Shown: piece by piece, positions 55,001 through 64,000 of the stretch
Layout of the letters: each line of letters begins with the position of its first letter
Position numbering within the stretch: position 1 is the stretch's first letter
DNA from: Streptomyces sp. H27-C3
GTDB taxonomy: Bacteria > Actinomycetota > Actinomycetes > Streptomycetales > Streptomycetaceae
NCBI RefSeq assembly: GCF_030063415.1
Contig: NZ_JASITA010000001.1
Location: 62,001-126,000 of the forward strand
Length of the DNA: 64,000 bases
Direction of reading: 5' to 3'
The notes under the pieces: generated by a model
The model's input: the letters and a program-made list of their open reading frames with translations, nothing else
Database searches by the model: none
What the model was told of the DNA's origin: nothing
Position numbers and translations under genes: made by a program

Positions 55001-58000
55001 AGGTGGGCAGGTCGACACGCTGGGCGCCGCGCCCGGCGAAGACGGCCGTCCAGTCGACGGCCGTTCCGTGGACGTGGAGCTGGGCGAGGGCGGTGGTGAC
55101 CGCTACGTCCTCGGCGCGGTCCGCACGCAGGAGGGGAACCGTGACCGCCTGCGCGTCCAGCGAATCCTGGGCCATGGCGGTCAGGACACCGCCCGGGCCG
55201 ACCTCCAGGAACGTACTCACGCCTTCACCCGCAAGGGAGTTGATGGCGTCCGCGAAACGGACGGCCTCGCGGACATGGCGCACCCAGTAGTCCGCGGAGC
55301 AGAACTCCGCCGCCGGCACCAGGCGCCCCGTGAGCGTGGAGACGACCGGCAGCTTCGGGGTTCCGAAGACCACCCCTTCAACGACCTCTCGGAACTCGGC
55401 CAGCACCGGGTCCATCAGCGGGGAATGGAACCCGTGGGAGACCGCCAGTGCCTTCGTCTTGCGGCCTTCGCCCGAAAGCCGCTCGACGGCCACCGCGACC
55501 GCGTCCTCGGCACCCGAAATGACCACCGACGACGGCCCGTTGACTGCGGCGACGCCCGCACGGTCCTCAAGCCCGGCCAGCAGTTCCAGCACCTCATCCT
55601 CCGAGGCCTGCACCGCGACCATCACGCCTCCGACCGGGAGCGCCTGCATCAGCCGGCCACGAGCAGCCACCAACCGCGCCGCGTCTGCCAGCGAGAGCAC
55701 GCCCGCCACATGAGCCGCCGCGAACTCGCCGACCGAATGCCCCGCCAGGAAGTCCGCCCGTACGCCCCACGACTCGACCAGCCGGAAGAGCGCCACCTCG
55801 ACGGCGAACAACGCCGGCTGCGCGTAAGCAGTCTGGTTCAGCAGCTCGGCGTCATCACCGAACACCACACTCTTCAGCGGCCGTTCAAGATGCGCGTCCA
55901 GCTCAGCACACACCCCGTCGAACGCCTCGGTGAACACCGGGTGGGCCGAGTACAGCTCACGCCCCATCCCCAACCGCTGACTCCCCTGCCCCGAGAACAG
56001 GAACGCGGTCCGGTCTCCACCGGCAGCCGCACCAGGCTCCCGTTCGCCTCGTACGACGCCGGCTGCCTGGCGGCCCGTGGCGATCGCCATCAGGCCCTCC
56101 AGCAGGTCGTCGCGCTCTGCGGCCACCACCGCCGCGCGCAGCTCCATCGCCGCCCGCGACATGGCGAGCGACCGCCCGATGTCAGCGAGGCCGAGGGCCG
56201 GGTGCTCGGTGACATGGGACGCGAGGCGCTGCGCCTGTGCGCGCAGGGACGTCTCGTCCTTGGCGGACAGCACCCACGGGACGACGCCGGGCGCTGAGTC
56301 GGGCTCGGCGGCCGGGGCGGGCTCCGCGCTCGGAACGTGCTCCAGCACCACGTGCGCGTTCGTTCCACTGACGCCGAAGGACGATACGCCCGCCCGGCGC
56401 GGACGGCCGTGCTCGGCCCAGTCCAGCGGTTCGGTGAGCAGCCGCACCGCGCCGGACGACCAGTCGATGTGCGGCGACGGTTCGTCGGCGTGCAGGGTCC
56501 TGGGGAGGACGCCGTGCCGCATCGCCTCGACCATCTTGATCACACCCGCGACACCGGCGGCCGCCTGCGTGTGACCGATGTTGGACTTCAGCGAACCCAG
56601 CCACAGCGGCCGGCCTTCCGGCCGCCCCTGACCGTACGTGGCGAGCAGCGCCTGCGCCTCGATCGGGTCGCCCAGCCTCGTACCCGTACCGTGCGCCTCG
56701 ACCGCGTCCACGTCAGCGGTCGACAGGCCGCCCTGCGCCAGTGCCTGGCGGATCACCCGCTGCTGCGCGGGGCCGTTCGGGGCGGTCAGGCCGTTCGACG
56801 CGCCGTCCTGGTTGATCGCCGAACCGCGCACCACCGCCAGCACCTGGTGGCCGTTGCGCCGGGCGTCCGACAAACGCTCCACGAGGAGCATGCCCGCACC
56901 TTCGGCCCAGCCCGTGCCGTCGGCCGAGGCCGAGAAGGCCTTGCAGCGGCCGTCGGCGGCGAGCCCGCGCTGGCGGCTGAACTCCACGAACGTGTTCGGG
57001 GTCGCCATGACCGTCACACCGCCGACCAGAGCCATCGAGCACTCGCCCTGGCGCAGCGACTGCGCCGCCAAGTGCAGCGCGACCAGGGACGACGAGCAGG
57101 CCGTGTCCACGGTCACCGCGGGCCCCTCCAGGCCGAAGGTGTACGCCACCCGGCCCGAGGCGATACTGCCCGCGCTTCCATTGACCAGGTATCCCTCGAA
57201 TCCCTCGGGCACGACGGACAGGCGGGAGCCGTAGTCGTGGTACATCACGCCGGCGAAGACACCGGTACGGGAACCACGCAGCGCGGCGGGGTCGATCCCG
57301 GCCCGCTCGAACGCCTCCCACGAGGTCTCCAGCAGCAAACGCTGCTGCGGATCCATGGCGAGCGCCTCACGCGGCGAGATCCCGAAGAACGCCGCGTCGA
57401 ACTCCCCCGCGTCGTAAAGGAACCCGCCGTCCTTCGCGTAACTCGTACCCGCATGATCCGGATCCGGGTGATACAGCGAATCCACCGCCCAGCCACGATC
57501 AACCGGGAAACCTCCGACAGCATCACCACCCTCGGCGACCAGCCGCCACAAATCCTCCGGAGACCGCACCCCACCCGGATAACGGCAACTCATCCCGACA
57601 ATCGCGATCGGCTCGTCGGCGGACACGACCGGAGCCGGCGTCTGTTCCGTGGCGCCGGGCACCGTGCCCACCAGTTCGGTCAGCAGATATCGGGTGAGCG
57701 CCCCGGGGGTCGGGTGATCGAAGACGAGGGTCGCGGGCAGCCTCAGGCCGGTGGCGGAGTTGAGGGAGTTCCGCAGTTCGACGGCGGTGAGCGAGTCGAA
57801 GCCGAGGTCCCTGAACTGCCGGTCCACCGCGACCGATCGCCCGGATGCGTGACCGAGAACCGCCGCTACCTGGGTCCGGACGAGGCCGAGGACGAAGTCG
57901 TAGTGCTCGGCCGGCGGCAGTGCGGAGATCCGCGCGGCCACCGAGGACTCCGTCGCCGCCTTGCGAGCGCCTTCGAGTGCACGCCGTACGGAGGTGCGCA

Positions 58001-61000
58001 CCAGTTTCCGCAGCAGCGGGGGCAGTGCTCCGGCGCGGGCCTGCGCCTGGAGCGCGCCGCTGTCCAGCCGGACCGGAACCACCGTGGCGGGGGCGGAGCG
58101 GCATGCGGCGTCGAAGAGCGCCAGGCCCTCCTCCACCTCCAGCGCGATCAGCCCGGACCTGCTGATCCTGCGCCGGTCCGCGGCGGCCAGGTCTGCCGTG
58201 AGCGCGCTGGTCTCTGCCCACAGGCCCCAGGCGATCGACACCGCGGGCAGTCCCTCGGCCCGCCGGGAGTGGGCGAGGGCGTCGAGGAAGGAGTTCGCGG
58301 CCGCGTAGTTGGCCTGCCCGGCGCTGCCGAGGATGCCGGCGGCGGAGGAGAACAGGACGAAGGCGGAGAGATCCGCGTCCCGGGTCAGTTCGTGGAGGTT
58401 CAGGGCCGCATCGGCCTTCGGACGGAACACGTGGTCGACGCGCTCCGGCGTGAGCGCGGAGACGATGCCGTCATCGGTCACACCCGCCGCGTGCACCACA
58501 CCGGTCAGCGGGTGCTCGACCGGAATCGCGGCGAGCAGCTCGGCCAGCGCGGCGCGGTCCGCCACATCGCAGCAGACCGTCTGCACGTCGGCGCCCAGCG
58601 CCCGCAGTTCCTCGGCGAACTCCGGCGCGCCCGCGGCGTCTGGGCCCCGGCGGCTCGCGAGCAGCAGGTGCCGTACCCCGTACTCCATGACCAGGTGGCG
58701 TGCGACCAAGCGCCCCAGCACACCCGAGGCACCGGTGATCAGCACCGTGCCTTCGGCCGAGAAGGCAGGACGCGGATCCATGTCGCGTGAGACATCCGGC
58801 AGTTCGGCCAGGGCCGTGTCGACCACCCGCACCAGACGCGGGACGAGCAGCTCACCGTTTCGGACCGCCACCTGCGGTTCGCCCGAGGCCACCGCGGCCG
58901 ACAGCTGAGCGACGTCGTCGTTGTCGACGTCCACCAGCACGAACCGGCCCGGGTTCTCCGACTGCGCGGAGCGCACGAGCCCCCATGCCGCGGCCTGCGC
59001 CACATCCACGTCGACCCCGGAAGCAGCGGAAGCAGCGGTGCCCGCGGTGGCCGCCACAGCGCCTCGCGTCACAACGACCAAGCGCGAGGCGCCGAACCTG
59101 TCCTCCAGCAACCACTCCTGAAGCAGCGTCAACACCCTCTGCGCGACGGCAGCCGACGAATCGTCGCTGCCGCTGAGCGTCGCGGGCACCGAGACGGCCA
59201 CGGTTTCCGGGACCGGAGTCCCGTCCGGACCCAGGTCCAGCCCCGACAGGCTCGCGCACACCACCACTGCGACGGGCTCTGCCCCCGCTGCCGGCTCACA
59301 CCGCTCCCAGTCCACTCGGAACAGCGAGTCCCGGGACATCGGCTTTCCGTGCGTACTGCTCGCTTCGGCCAGCTGCTCGGGAGTCACCGCCCGCAGCATC
59401 AGTGAGTCGACCGATGCGACCGGTCGACCCAGGCCGTCGGTGATCAGCAGCGACACGGACTCCGGCCCGGACACGGCACGGCTCAGGCGAACCCGCAGCG
59501 TCTCGGCGCCGGTTCCGTACACGCTCACGCCGTTCCAGGCGAACGGCAGCCGGCCTTCTTGGCCCGTCGTGAGGAACTCGCCCACGCTCATGGCGTGCAG
59601 CGCCGCGTCGAGGAGGGCGGGGTGGACGGCGAACCCGGCGACCGAAGTGCCTTCGGGAAGGGCTACCTCGGCGAACAGCTCGTCGTCCCCTCGCCGCCAT
59701 ACGCCGCGCAGGCCCTGGAACACCGGCCCATATCCGAAGCCGGACTCGGCCAACTGCTCGTAGCAGTCGTGGATGTCGACCGCGTTGGCGTCGGCAGGCG
59801 GCCATGCGCCGGAGGTTCCGGGCCTGCCGGGTACGTCGAGAGCCGGCGTCCCCTCGGTGTCGGGAACCAGGAAGCCCGTGGCATGGCGCGTCCACGAGGT
59901 CTGCGTACCGGCCTCGTCCGGGGCCTCGGCACGTGAGTAGATCTTCACCGTGCGCCGGCCCGAATCATCGTCGGCGGTGCCGACGACCACCCGCACCTGA
60001 ACCGCGCCGTGCTCCGGGAGCACCAAGGGTGCGGCGAGGGCGAGTTCGTCGATTCGGCCGCAGCCGAGCTCGTCGCCGGCCCGTACCGCCATCTCCAGGA
60101 AGGCGGTGCCCGGCAGCAGCGTCACACCGGAGACGGTGTGGTCCGCCAGCCACGGGTGCGTGGCCAGCGACAGTCGGCCGGTCAGCAGCGATCCCGCGCC
60201 GTCGGGCAGCAGGGCTGCCGCCCCGAACAGCGCGTGACCGGCGGCGGTCAGTCCTGCCGCGGCGACATCGCCGGGGGCCGCCGGCGCTTCGAGCCAGTAG
60301 TGCTCGTACTGGAAGGCGTACGTGGGCAGGTCGACACGCCGGGCGTCGCACCCGGCGAAGACGGCTGCCCAGTCCACGGAAACCCCATGGACGTGCAGCT
60401 GGGCGAGGGCGGTGGTGACGGCTAGGTCTTCGGCGCGGTCAGGGCGCAGGACGGGAACCGTGACCGCCTGTTCGTCCAGGGAGTCCTGAGCCATGGCCGT
60501 GAGCACACCGCCCGGGCCGATCTCCAGGAACGTCCTCACGCCTTCGAGCGCCAGGCAGCTGACCGCATCGGCGAAGCGGACGGCCTCGCGGACATGGCGC
60601 ACCCAGTACTCGGCGGAGCAGAACTCTGCCGCCGGCACAAGACGCCCGGTGAGGGTGGAGACGATCGGCAGTTTCGGGGTTCCAAAGGAGATGCTCTCCA
60701 CGGCGGCCCGGAATTCGGCCAGCATCGGGTCCATCAGCGGCGAGTGGAACGCGTGCGAGACAGAGAGCGCCTTCGTCTTACGGCCGTCAGCCGACAGCCC
60801 TTCGACCACGGCCGCGACCGCGTCCTCCGTGCCCGAAACCACCACCGACGTAGGCCCGTTGACCGCGGCGATACCCGCACGGCCCTCAAGCCCGGCCAGC
60901 AGCGCCCGTACCTCTTCCTCCGCGGCCTGGACCGCGACCATCACGCCTCCGACCGGGAGCGCCTGCATCAGCCGGCCACGAGCAGCCACCAACCGCGCCG

Positions 61001-64000
61001 CGTCTGCCAGCGAGAGCACACCGGCCGCGTGGGCCGCGGCGAACTCGCCGACCGAATGCCCCGCCAGGAAGTCCGCCCGTACGCCCCACGACTCGACCAG
61101 CCGGAAGAGCGCCACCTCGACGGCGAACAACGCCGGCTGCGCGTAAGCGGTCTGGTTCAGCAGCTCCGCGTCATCACCGAAGACGACATCCCGCAGCGGA
61201 CGCTCCACCTGGTCATCCAGCGCGGAACAGACCTCATCGAACGCCTCCGCGAACACCGGGTAGGCCGCGTACAGCTCACGCCCCATCCCCAACCGCTGGC
61301 TCCCCTGCCCCGAGAAGAGGAACGCGGTCCGGTTTCCCCCTGCGGGCGCGCCGGCCGACGTCTCACCGCGCAGCAGTGCGGTGGCCGCCGGTCGGCCCGC
61401 GGCGATGGCGGCCAGGCCCTCCAGCAGGTCCTCGCGGCTCGTGCCGACGGCCGCGGACCGGAGGTCCAGTGCGGCTCGTGAGGTCGCCAGGGACAGGCCG
61501 ACATCGGCAAGGCGGATGTCCGGGTGTTCCGTCAGGTGTACGAGCAGGCGTTCGGCCTGCTCACGCAGCGCTGCCGGATTCTTGGCGGACATCGGCCACG
61601 CGACCGCCGTGCCGGCCGTCGGTGCGGTCCCCTCATCGTCGTGCCGCTGCTCCGGCTCGTGCGCCGAAGACTGCTCGATGACGACGTGCGCGTTGGTGCC
61701 GCTGACGCCGAAGGAGGAGACGCCTGCCCGGCGCGGACGCCCGTACTCGGCCCACTCCACCGGCTCCGTCAGCAGCCGCACCGCACCCGCCGACCAGTCC
61801 ACATGCGGCGACGGCTCATCCACATGCAGCGTCTTCGGCAGCACACCGTTGCGCATCGCCATCACCATCTTGATCACACCCGCCACACCGGCGGCCGCCT
61901 GCGTGTGACCGATGTTGGACTTCAGCGAACCGAGCCACAGCGGCTGGTCCTCCGAGCGGTCCTGCCCGTACGTGGCGAGCAGCGCCTGCGCCTCGATCGG
62001 GTCGCCCAGCCTGGTACCGGTGCCGTGCGCCTCCACGACGTCGACGTCACCGGCCGACAGGCCGCCCTGCGCCAGTGCCTGGCGGATCACCCGCTGCTGC
62101 GCGGGGCCGTTCGGGGCGGTCAGGCCGTTCGACGCGCCGTCCTGGTTGATCGCCGAACCGCGCACCACCGCCAGCACCTGGTGGCCGTTGCGCCGGGCGT
62201 CCGACAAACGCTCCACGAGGAGCATGCCCGCACCTTCGGCCCAGCCCGTGCCGTCGGCCGAGGCCGAGAAGGCCTTGCAGCGGCCGTCGGCGGCGAGCCC
62301 GCGCTGGCGGCTGAACTCCACGAAGATGTTCGGGGTCGCCATGACCGTCACACCGCCGACCAGAGCCATCGAGCACTCGCCCTGGCGCAGCGACTGCGCC
62401 GCCAAGTGCAGCGCGACCAGGGACGACGAGCAGGCCGTGTCCACGGTCACCGCGGGCCCCTCCAGACCGAAGGTGTACGCCACCCGGCCCGAGGCGATAC
62501 TGCCCGCGCTTCCATTGACCAGGTATCCCTCGAATCCCTCGGGCACGACGGACAGGCGGGAGCCGTAGTCGTGGTACATCACGCCGGCGAAGACACCGGT
62601 ACGGGAACCACGCAGCGCGGCGGGGTCGATCCCGGCCCGCTCGAACGCCTCCCACGAGGTCTCCAGCAGCAAACGCTGCTGCGGATCCATGGCGAGCGCC
62701 TCACGCGGCGAGATCCCGAAGAACGCCGCGTCGAACTCCCCCGCGTCGTAAAGGAACCCGCCGTCCTTCGCGTAACTCGTACCCGCATGATCCGGATCCG
62801 GGTGATACAGCGAATCCACCGCCCAGCCACGATCAACCGGGAAACCTCCGACAGCATCACCACCCTCGGCGACCAGCCGCCACAAATCCTCCGGAGACCG
62901 CACCCCACCCGGATAACGGCAACTCATCCCGACAATCGCGATCGGCTCGTCGGCGGACACGACCGGAGCCAGGGCCGCCACGGCGGTCTGCGTCCCACCG
63001 GTCCCGCTGCCGAGGATCTCGCCCCGCAGGAAGCGGGTGAGGGCCAGCGGTGTGGGGTGGTCGAAAGCCAGGGTCGCGGGCAGCCGGGTGCCGGTGGCCG
63101 CGTTGAGCAGGTTGCGCAGTTCGACGGCGGTGAGCGAGTCGAAGCCGAGGTCCTTGAAGGGCCGCTCCGGTTCGACCTGGTCCGGCGAGGCGTGGCCGAG
63201 CACCGTGGCGATCTGGAGACGCACCAGGTCGGTCAGGACGCGGTCCTGCTCCGTCTCGGGCAGACCGTGCAGGCTCCGGGCCAGAGCGGTGGCACGGTCG
63301 GCGGCCGCGCCGGTGGCACCGTCGTGCTGGGCGTGGACCTTGCGGACCGGGGCCTTGACGAGTCCGCGCAGCAGTGCGGGCACCGTGCCGCCGGCGGCCT
63401 GCGTCCGCAGCCCCGCGTGGTCCAGCGGAACGGGGAACAGGACGTCGCCGTCGGCCGCGCACGCGGCGTCGAACAGGGCGAGGCCCAAGGCGGAGTCCAT
63501 GGCGACCAGGCCCATCCGGCGGATACGCGCGAGGTCGGCCGAGTCCAGCTTGCTGGTCATCCCGCTGCCCTCGGCCCACAGGCCCCAGGCCATGGACACG
63601 GCGGGCAGCCCGGCCGCGCGGCGCTGCTGGGCCAAGGCGTCCAGGAAGGAGTTGGCAGCGGCGTAGCCGGCCTGGCCCGCGCCGCCGAGCGTCGCGGACA
63701 CCGAGGAGAAGAGCACGAACGCGGTCAGGTCAATGTCCCGCGTGAGTTCGTGCAGATTGAGTGCGGCGTCGACCTTCGGGCGGAGCACGTGGTCGACGCG
63801 CTCGGGGGTGAGCGCGGAGACGATGCCGTCGTCGGTCACCCCCGCCGCGTGCACCACGCCGGTCAGCGGGTACTCGGCGGGAATCGTCGCGAGCAGCTCG
63901 GCGAGTGCCCCGCGGTCGGCCACGTCGCATGCGGCGGTGACGACCTGGGCGCCGAGTGCGTTCAGTTCGGCCTCGAAGCCGGCCGCGCCTTCGGCGGTGA
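52059..64000 (-). CDS. PKS-A: modular type I PKS (5' end beyond window): ...KR-ACP / KS-AT-DH-KR-ACP / KS-AT-DH-KR-ACP
   Basis: About 3980 codons are visible, and the frame is still open at 64000 inside a KR. The first, partial module shows KR ([16 protein letters not shown]) and ACP. Module A2 has KS Cys near 62435, a malonyl AT (GHSVGE near 61059, HAFH), an intact DH ([11 protein letters not shown]), a B-type KR and an ACP. Module A3 has KS Cys near 57095, a malonyl AT with HGFH, a DH with [11 protein letters not shown] (the conserved Gly is Asp), a B-type KR and an ACP. The C-terminus ([16 protein letters not shown]) is a docking tail compatible with the PKS-B type of N-terminal helix. It builds the conjugated polyene part of the chain. 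Whether the partial module has a DH, and how many modules precede it, cannot be seen. Confidence 0.94.
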   Translation of the reverse strand, partial: TAEGAAGFEAELNALGAQVVTAACDVADRGALAELLATIPAEYPLTGVVHAAGVTDDGIVSALTPERVDHVLRPKVDAALNLHELTRDIDLTAFVLFSSVSATLGGAGQAGYAAANSFLDALAQQRRAAGLPAVSMAWGLWAEGSGMTSKLDSADLARIRRMGLVAMDSALGLALFDAACAADGDVLFPVPLDHAGLRTQAAGGTVPALLRGLVKAPVRKVHAQHDGATGAAADRATALARSLHGLPETEQDRVLTDLVRLQIATVLGHASPDQVEPERPFKDLGFDSLTAVELRNLLNAATGTRLPATLAFDHPTPLALTRFLRGEILGSGTGGTQTAVAALAPVVSADEPIAIVGMSCRYPGGVRSPEDLWRLVAEGGDAVGGFPVDRGWAVDSLYHPDPDHAGTSYAKDGGFLYDAGEFDAAFFGISPREALAMDPQQRLLLETSWEAFERAGIDPAALRGSRTGVFAGVMYHDYGSRLSVVPEGFEGYLVNGSAGSIASGRVAYTFGLEGPAVTVDTACSSSLVALHLAAQSLRQGECSMALVGGVTVMATPNIFVEFSRQRGLAADGRCKAFSASADGTGWAEGAGMLLVERLSDARRNGHQVLAVVRGSAINQDGASNGLTAPNGPAQQRVIRQALAQGGLSAGDVDVVEAHGTGTRLGDPIEAQALLATYGQDRSEDQPLWLGSLKSNIGHTQAAAGVAGVIKMVMAMRNGVLPKTLHVDEPSPHVDWSAGAVRLLTEPVEWAEYGRPRRAGVSSFGVSGTNAHVVIEQSSAHEPEQRHDDEGTAPTAGTAVAWPMSAKNPAALREQAERLLVHLTEHPDIRLADVGLSLATSRAALDLRSAAVGTSREDLLEGLAAIAAGRPAATALLRGETSAGAPAGGNRTAFLFSGQGSQRLGMGRELYAAYPVFAEAFDEVCSALDDQVERPLRDVVFGDDAELLNQTAYAQPALFAVEVALFRLVESWGVRADFLAGHSVGEFAAAHAAGVLSLADAARLVAARGRLMQALPVGGVMVAVQAAEEEVRALLAGLEGRAGIAAVNGPTSVVVSGTEDAVAAVVEGLSADGRKTKALSVSHAFHSPLMDPMLAEFRAAVESISFGTPKLPIVSTLTGRLVPAAEFCSAEYWVRHVREAVRFADAVSCLALEGVRTFLEIGPGGVLTAMAQDSLDEQAVTVPVLRPDRAEDLAVTTALAQLHVHGVSVDWAAVFAGCDARRVDLPTYAFQYEHYWLEAPAAPGDVAAAGLTAAGHALFGAAALLPDGAGSLLTGRLSLATHPWLADHTVSGVTLLPGTAFLEMAVRAGDELGCGRIDELALAAPLVLPEHGAVQVRVVVGTADDDSGRRTVKIYSRAEAPDEAGTQTSWTRHATGFLVPDTEGTPALDVPGRPGTSGAWPPADANAVDIHDCYEQLAESGFGYGPVFQGLRGVWRRGDDELFAEVALPEGTSVAGFAVHPALLDAALHAMSVGEFLTTGQEGRLPFAWNGVSVYGTGAETLRVRLSRAVSGPESVSLLITDGLGRPVASVDSLMLRAVTPEQLAEASSTHGKPMSRDSLFRVDWERCEPAAGAEPVAVVVCASLSGLDLGPDGTPVPETVAVSVPATLSGSDDSSAAVAQRVLTLLQEWLLEDRFGASRLVVVTRGAVAATAGTAASAASGVDVDVAQAAAWGLVRSAQSENPGRFVLVDVDNDDVAQLSAAVASGEPQVAVRNGELLVPRLVRVVDTALAELPDVSRDMDPRPAFSAEGTVLITGASGVLGRLVARHLVMEYGVRHLLLASRRGPDAAGAPEFAEELRALGADVQTVCCDVADRAALAELLAAIPVEHPLTGVVHAAGVTDDGIVSALTPERVDHVFRPKADAALNLHELTRDADLSAFVLFSSAAGILGSAGQANYAAANSFLDALAHSRRAEGLPAVSIAWGLWAETSALTADLAAADRRRISRSGLIALEVEEGLALFDAACRSAPATVVPVRLDSGALQAQARAGALPPLLRKLVRTSVRRALEGARKAATESSVAARISALPPAEHYDFVLGLVRTQVAAVLGHASGRSVAVDRQFRDLGFDSLTAVELRNSLNSATGLRLPATLVFDHPTPGALTRYLLTELVGTVPGATEQTPAPVVSADEPIAIVGMSCRYPGGVRSPEDLWRLVAEGGDAVGGFPVDRGWAVDSLYHPDPDHAGTSYAKDGGFLYDAGEFDAAFFGISPREALAMDPQQRLLLETSWEAFERAGIDPAALRGSRTGVFAGVMYHDYGSRLSVVPEGFEGYLVNGSAGSIASGRVAYTFGLEGPAVTVDTACSSSLVALHLAAQSLRQGECSMALVGGVTVMATPNTFVEFSRQRGLAADGRCKAFSASADGTGWAEGAGMLLVERLSDARRNGHQVLAVVRGSAINQDGASNGLTAPNGPAQQRVIRQALAQGGLSTADVDAVEAHGTGTRLGDPIEAQALLATYGQGRPEGRPLWLGSLKSNIGHTQAAAGVAGVIKMVEAMRHGVLPRTLHADEPSPHIDWSSGAVRLLTEPLDWAEHGRPRRAGVSSFGVSGTNAHVVLEHVPSAEPAPAAEPDSAPGVVPWVLSAKDETSLRAQAQRLASHVTEHPALGLADIGRSLAMSRAAMELRAAVVAAERDDLLEGLMAIATGRQAAGVVRGEREPGAAAGGDRTAFLFSGQGSQRLGMGRELYSAHPVFTEAFDGVCAELDAHLERPLKSVVFGDDAELLNQTAYAQPALFAVEVALFRLVESWGVRADFLAGHSVGEFAAAHVAGVLSLADAARLVAARGRLMQALPVGGVMVAVQASEDEVLELLAGLEDRAGVAAVNGPSSVVISGAEDAVAVAVERLSGEGRKTKALAVSHGFHSPLMDPVLAEFREVVEGVVFGTPKLPVVSTLTGRLVPAAEFCSADYWVRHVREAVRFADAINSLAGEGVSTFLEVGPGGVLTAMAQDSLDAQAVTVPLLRADRAEDVAVTTALAQLHVHGTAVDWTAVFAGRGAQRVDLPTYAFHRRRYWLESGSPAGDVASVGLVAAEHSLLGAAVALADGEGALLTGRLSLATHPWLADHTVMDAILLPGTALVDLALRAADEVGSDRVDELTLGAPLVLREQGAAQLQVVVGGPDATGHRTVNVYSRPETADAVEPWTCHATGVVSVDAQGLGAERHDLVDWPAPEAERLQTGGAYERLAGLGFGYGPVFQGLHGLWRRGDEVFAEVRLPAETEVGGFGVHPALLDSALHAIGLGGLLPDAGQGRIPFAWSGVRVHATGATALRVRITPAGADAVALLATDEAGRPVVSVDSLVLRPVSAAQLAQASRDHGTHDSLYRVDWTALPLTAEAPMSGTDEQWTLIGGDDGLRAALEDSGMRVAFRTDLNGEPELPPVVLAAVDVHPDSDHPVAHVHGTVHRTLELLQQWLAADRDAEARLVILTGNAVVAKDRDKEIDPVQAAIWGLVRSAQSENPDRFVLVDLDRDAASVRVLPELLASGEDQFAVRGGSVLVPRLARAESPVALGDVSPAFTADGTVLVTGASGLLGRHVARHLVTEHGVRQLLLVSRSGGRAEGMAELEAELAARGARVTVAACDVADREALARLLAVIPAEHPLNGVVHVAGVTDDGIVTGLTPERIDRVFRPKVDAALHLDELTRDLELSAFVLFSSAAGVFGAAGQGNYAAANSFLDALALQRRAAGLPAVSLAWGLWAESSGITGELSDADRSRMARSGVLPLATDEALGLFDAAMAHPQSSVVPVRLNQAELRGQAAAGSLPTLLTSLVRVPARRSVATASGGAGTGAATGIGAGLSGASDQDLSARLAGLTEVEQRKLLLDLVCEHVAAVLDLASPRAVRPGQALRDLGFDSLTAVELRNRLGKDTGLRLPPTLVFDSPTPAELVEYLKAEAAPSGQSVTGLLAELDRIETALQLTATADADGRSAVTSRLQELLAQWAAAGGTGEADAAGATPDTADVADELDSATDDEMFDFIGKEFGIS
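52340..57620 (-). other. PKS-A module A3: KS-AT(malonyl)-DH(variant)-KR(B)-ACP
   Basis: KS active site is near 57095, AT serine near 55732 with HGFH instead of HAFH, DH histidine near 54820 with Gly-to-Asp in the HxxxGxxxxP motif, KR tyrosine (GQGNYAAAN) near 53010 and ACP serine near 52458. Predicted outcome: C18=C19 if the DH is active. Confidence 0.85.
56721..57636 (-). repeat. Near-identical KS-coding repeat, copy in PKS-A module A3
   Basis: This 916-bp stretch matches 62055-62970 at a fixed 5334-bp offset with only a few mismatches seen, for example GAACGTG versus GAAGATG near 56990. It covers the N-terminal half of the KS and the linker before it. Confidence 0.85.
57680..62955 (-). other. 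PKS-A module A2: KS-AT(malonyl)-DH-KR(B)-ACP
   Basis: KS active site is near 62435, AT serine near 61059, DH histidine near 60135, KR tyrosine (GQANYAAAN) near 58300 and ACP serine near 57798. All motifs look intact. Predicted outcome: C20=C21. Confidence 0.88.
62055..62970 (-). repeat. Near-identical KS-coding repeat, copy in PKS-A module A2
   Basis: Partner of 56721-57636. The part encoding the KS N-terminus (about 62740-62950) has visibly more A/T-ending or AT-rich codons than surrounding PKS DNA. Confidence 0.85.
62960..64000 (-). other. PKS-A partial module (A1): KR(B)-ACP
   Basis: The KR carries TDD and GQAGYAAAN (tyrosine near 63660), and the ACP serine is near 63138. The upstream domains are outside the window. 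It adds C21-C22 in the proposed numbering and reduces C23, to a hydroxyl or alkene depending on an unseen DH. Confidence 0.85.

Noticed and set aside
8827..64000. Trans-AT or iterative PKS, or NRPS modules
   Set aside because: Every complete module has its own integrated AT, and no condensation or adenylation domain is visible. This is ordinary cis-AT modular architecture.
1..64000. CRISPR arrays, tRNA or rRNA genes
   Set aside because: No spaced short direct repeats and no tRNA cloverleaf or rRNA-like segments were noticed. The repeats present are PKS domain paralogy.

Overview
The window is high-GC actinomycete DNA, most likely Streptomyces. Third codon positions are strongly G/C-rich, GTG and TTG starts follow purine-rich ribosome sites, and the modular polyketide synthase (PKS) genes are typical of that genus. 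About 55 kb, from 64000 down to 8827 on the minus strand, is one co-directional type I PKS operon. The left 8.8 kb holds unrelated chromosomal genes and transposon scars that probably mark the cluster edge.

Left flank (1-7351): the 3' part of an ATP-dependent DNA ligase, an MDR-family oxidoreductase behind a sharp palindromic operator, a small DUF4236 protein, a DoxX-like membrane protein, a two-domain alpha/beta hydrolase whose N-terminal half looks catalytically dead, a PaaK-type phenylacetate-CoA ligase with a palindrome before its start, and a convergent, 3'-overlapping fatty-acyl-CoA synthetase.

Junction (7485-8794): the signal-peptide end of a secreted-protein gene is cut off by an 866-bp IS6-like element. 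The element has 18-bp perfect terminal inverted repeats and a frameshifted transposase. A 3' fragment of a different integrase-type transposase abuts its other end. I see no target-site duplication, so this is a rearrangement scar rather than a simple insertion.

PKS operon (transcription order): PKS-A (5' end outside the window; KR-ACP, then two KS-AT-DH-KR-ACP modules), PKS-B (KS-AT-DH-KR-ACP), PKS-C (KS-AT-DH-KR-ACP, then two KS-AT-KR-ACP), PKS-D (KS-AT-KR-ACP, then KS-AT-DH-ER-KR-ACP), PKS-E (KS-AT-KR-ACP, then KS-AT-KR-ACP-TE), and a stand-alone type II thioesterase. Intergenic gaps are 26-88 bp. Eight of the ten complete modules carry malonyl-type ATs. PKS-C module 1 has a methylmalonyl-type AT, and the last module has a GHSQGE AT with a non-standard IASH motif. 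By colinear logic the chain end is a conjugated, at least tetraene segment (C14-C21) with a methyl at C14, then hydroxyls at C13, C11, C9, C5 and C3, a methylene at C7 and an alkyl branch at C2, released by the TE. This fits a polyene-polyol macrolide related in logic to methyl-polyenes such as filipin. Loading module, early modules, tailoring genes and regulators lie beyond 64000. A TTA leucine codon in PKS-C, near-identical internal repeats and a switch of docking-domain class at the C/D junction are the most notable details.
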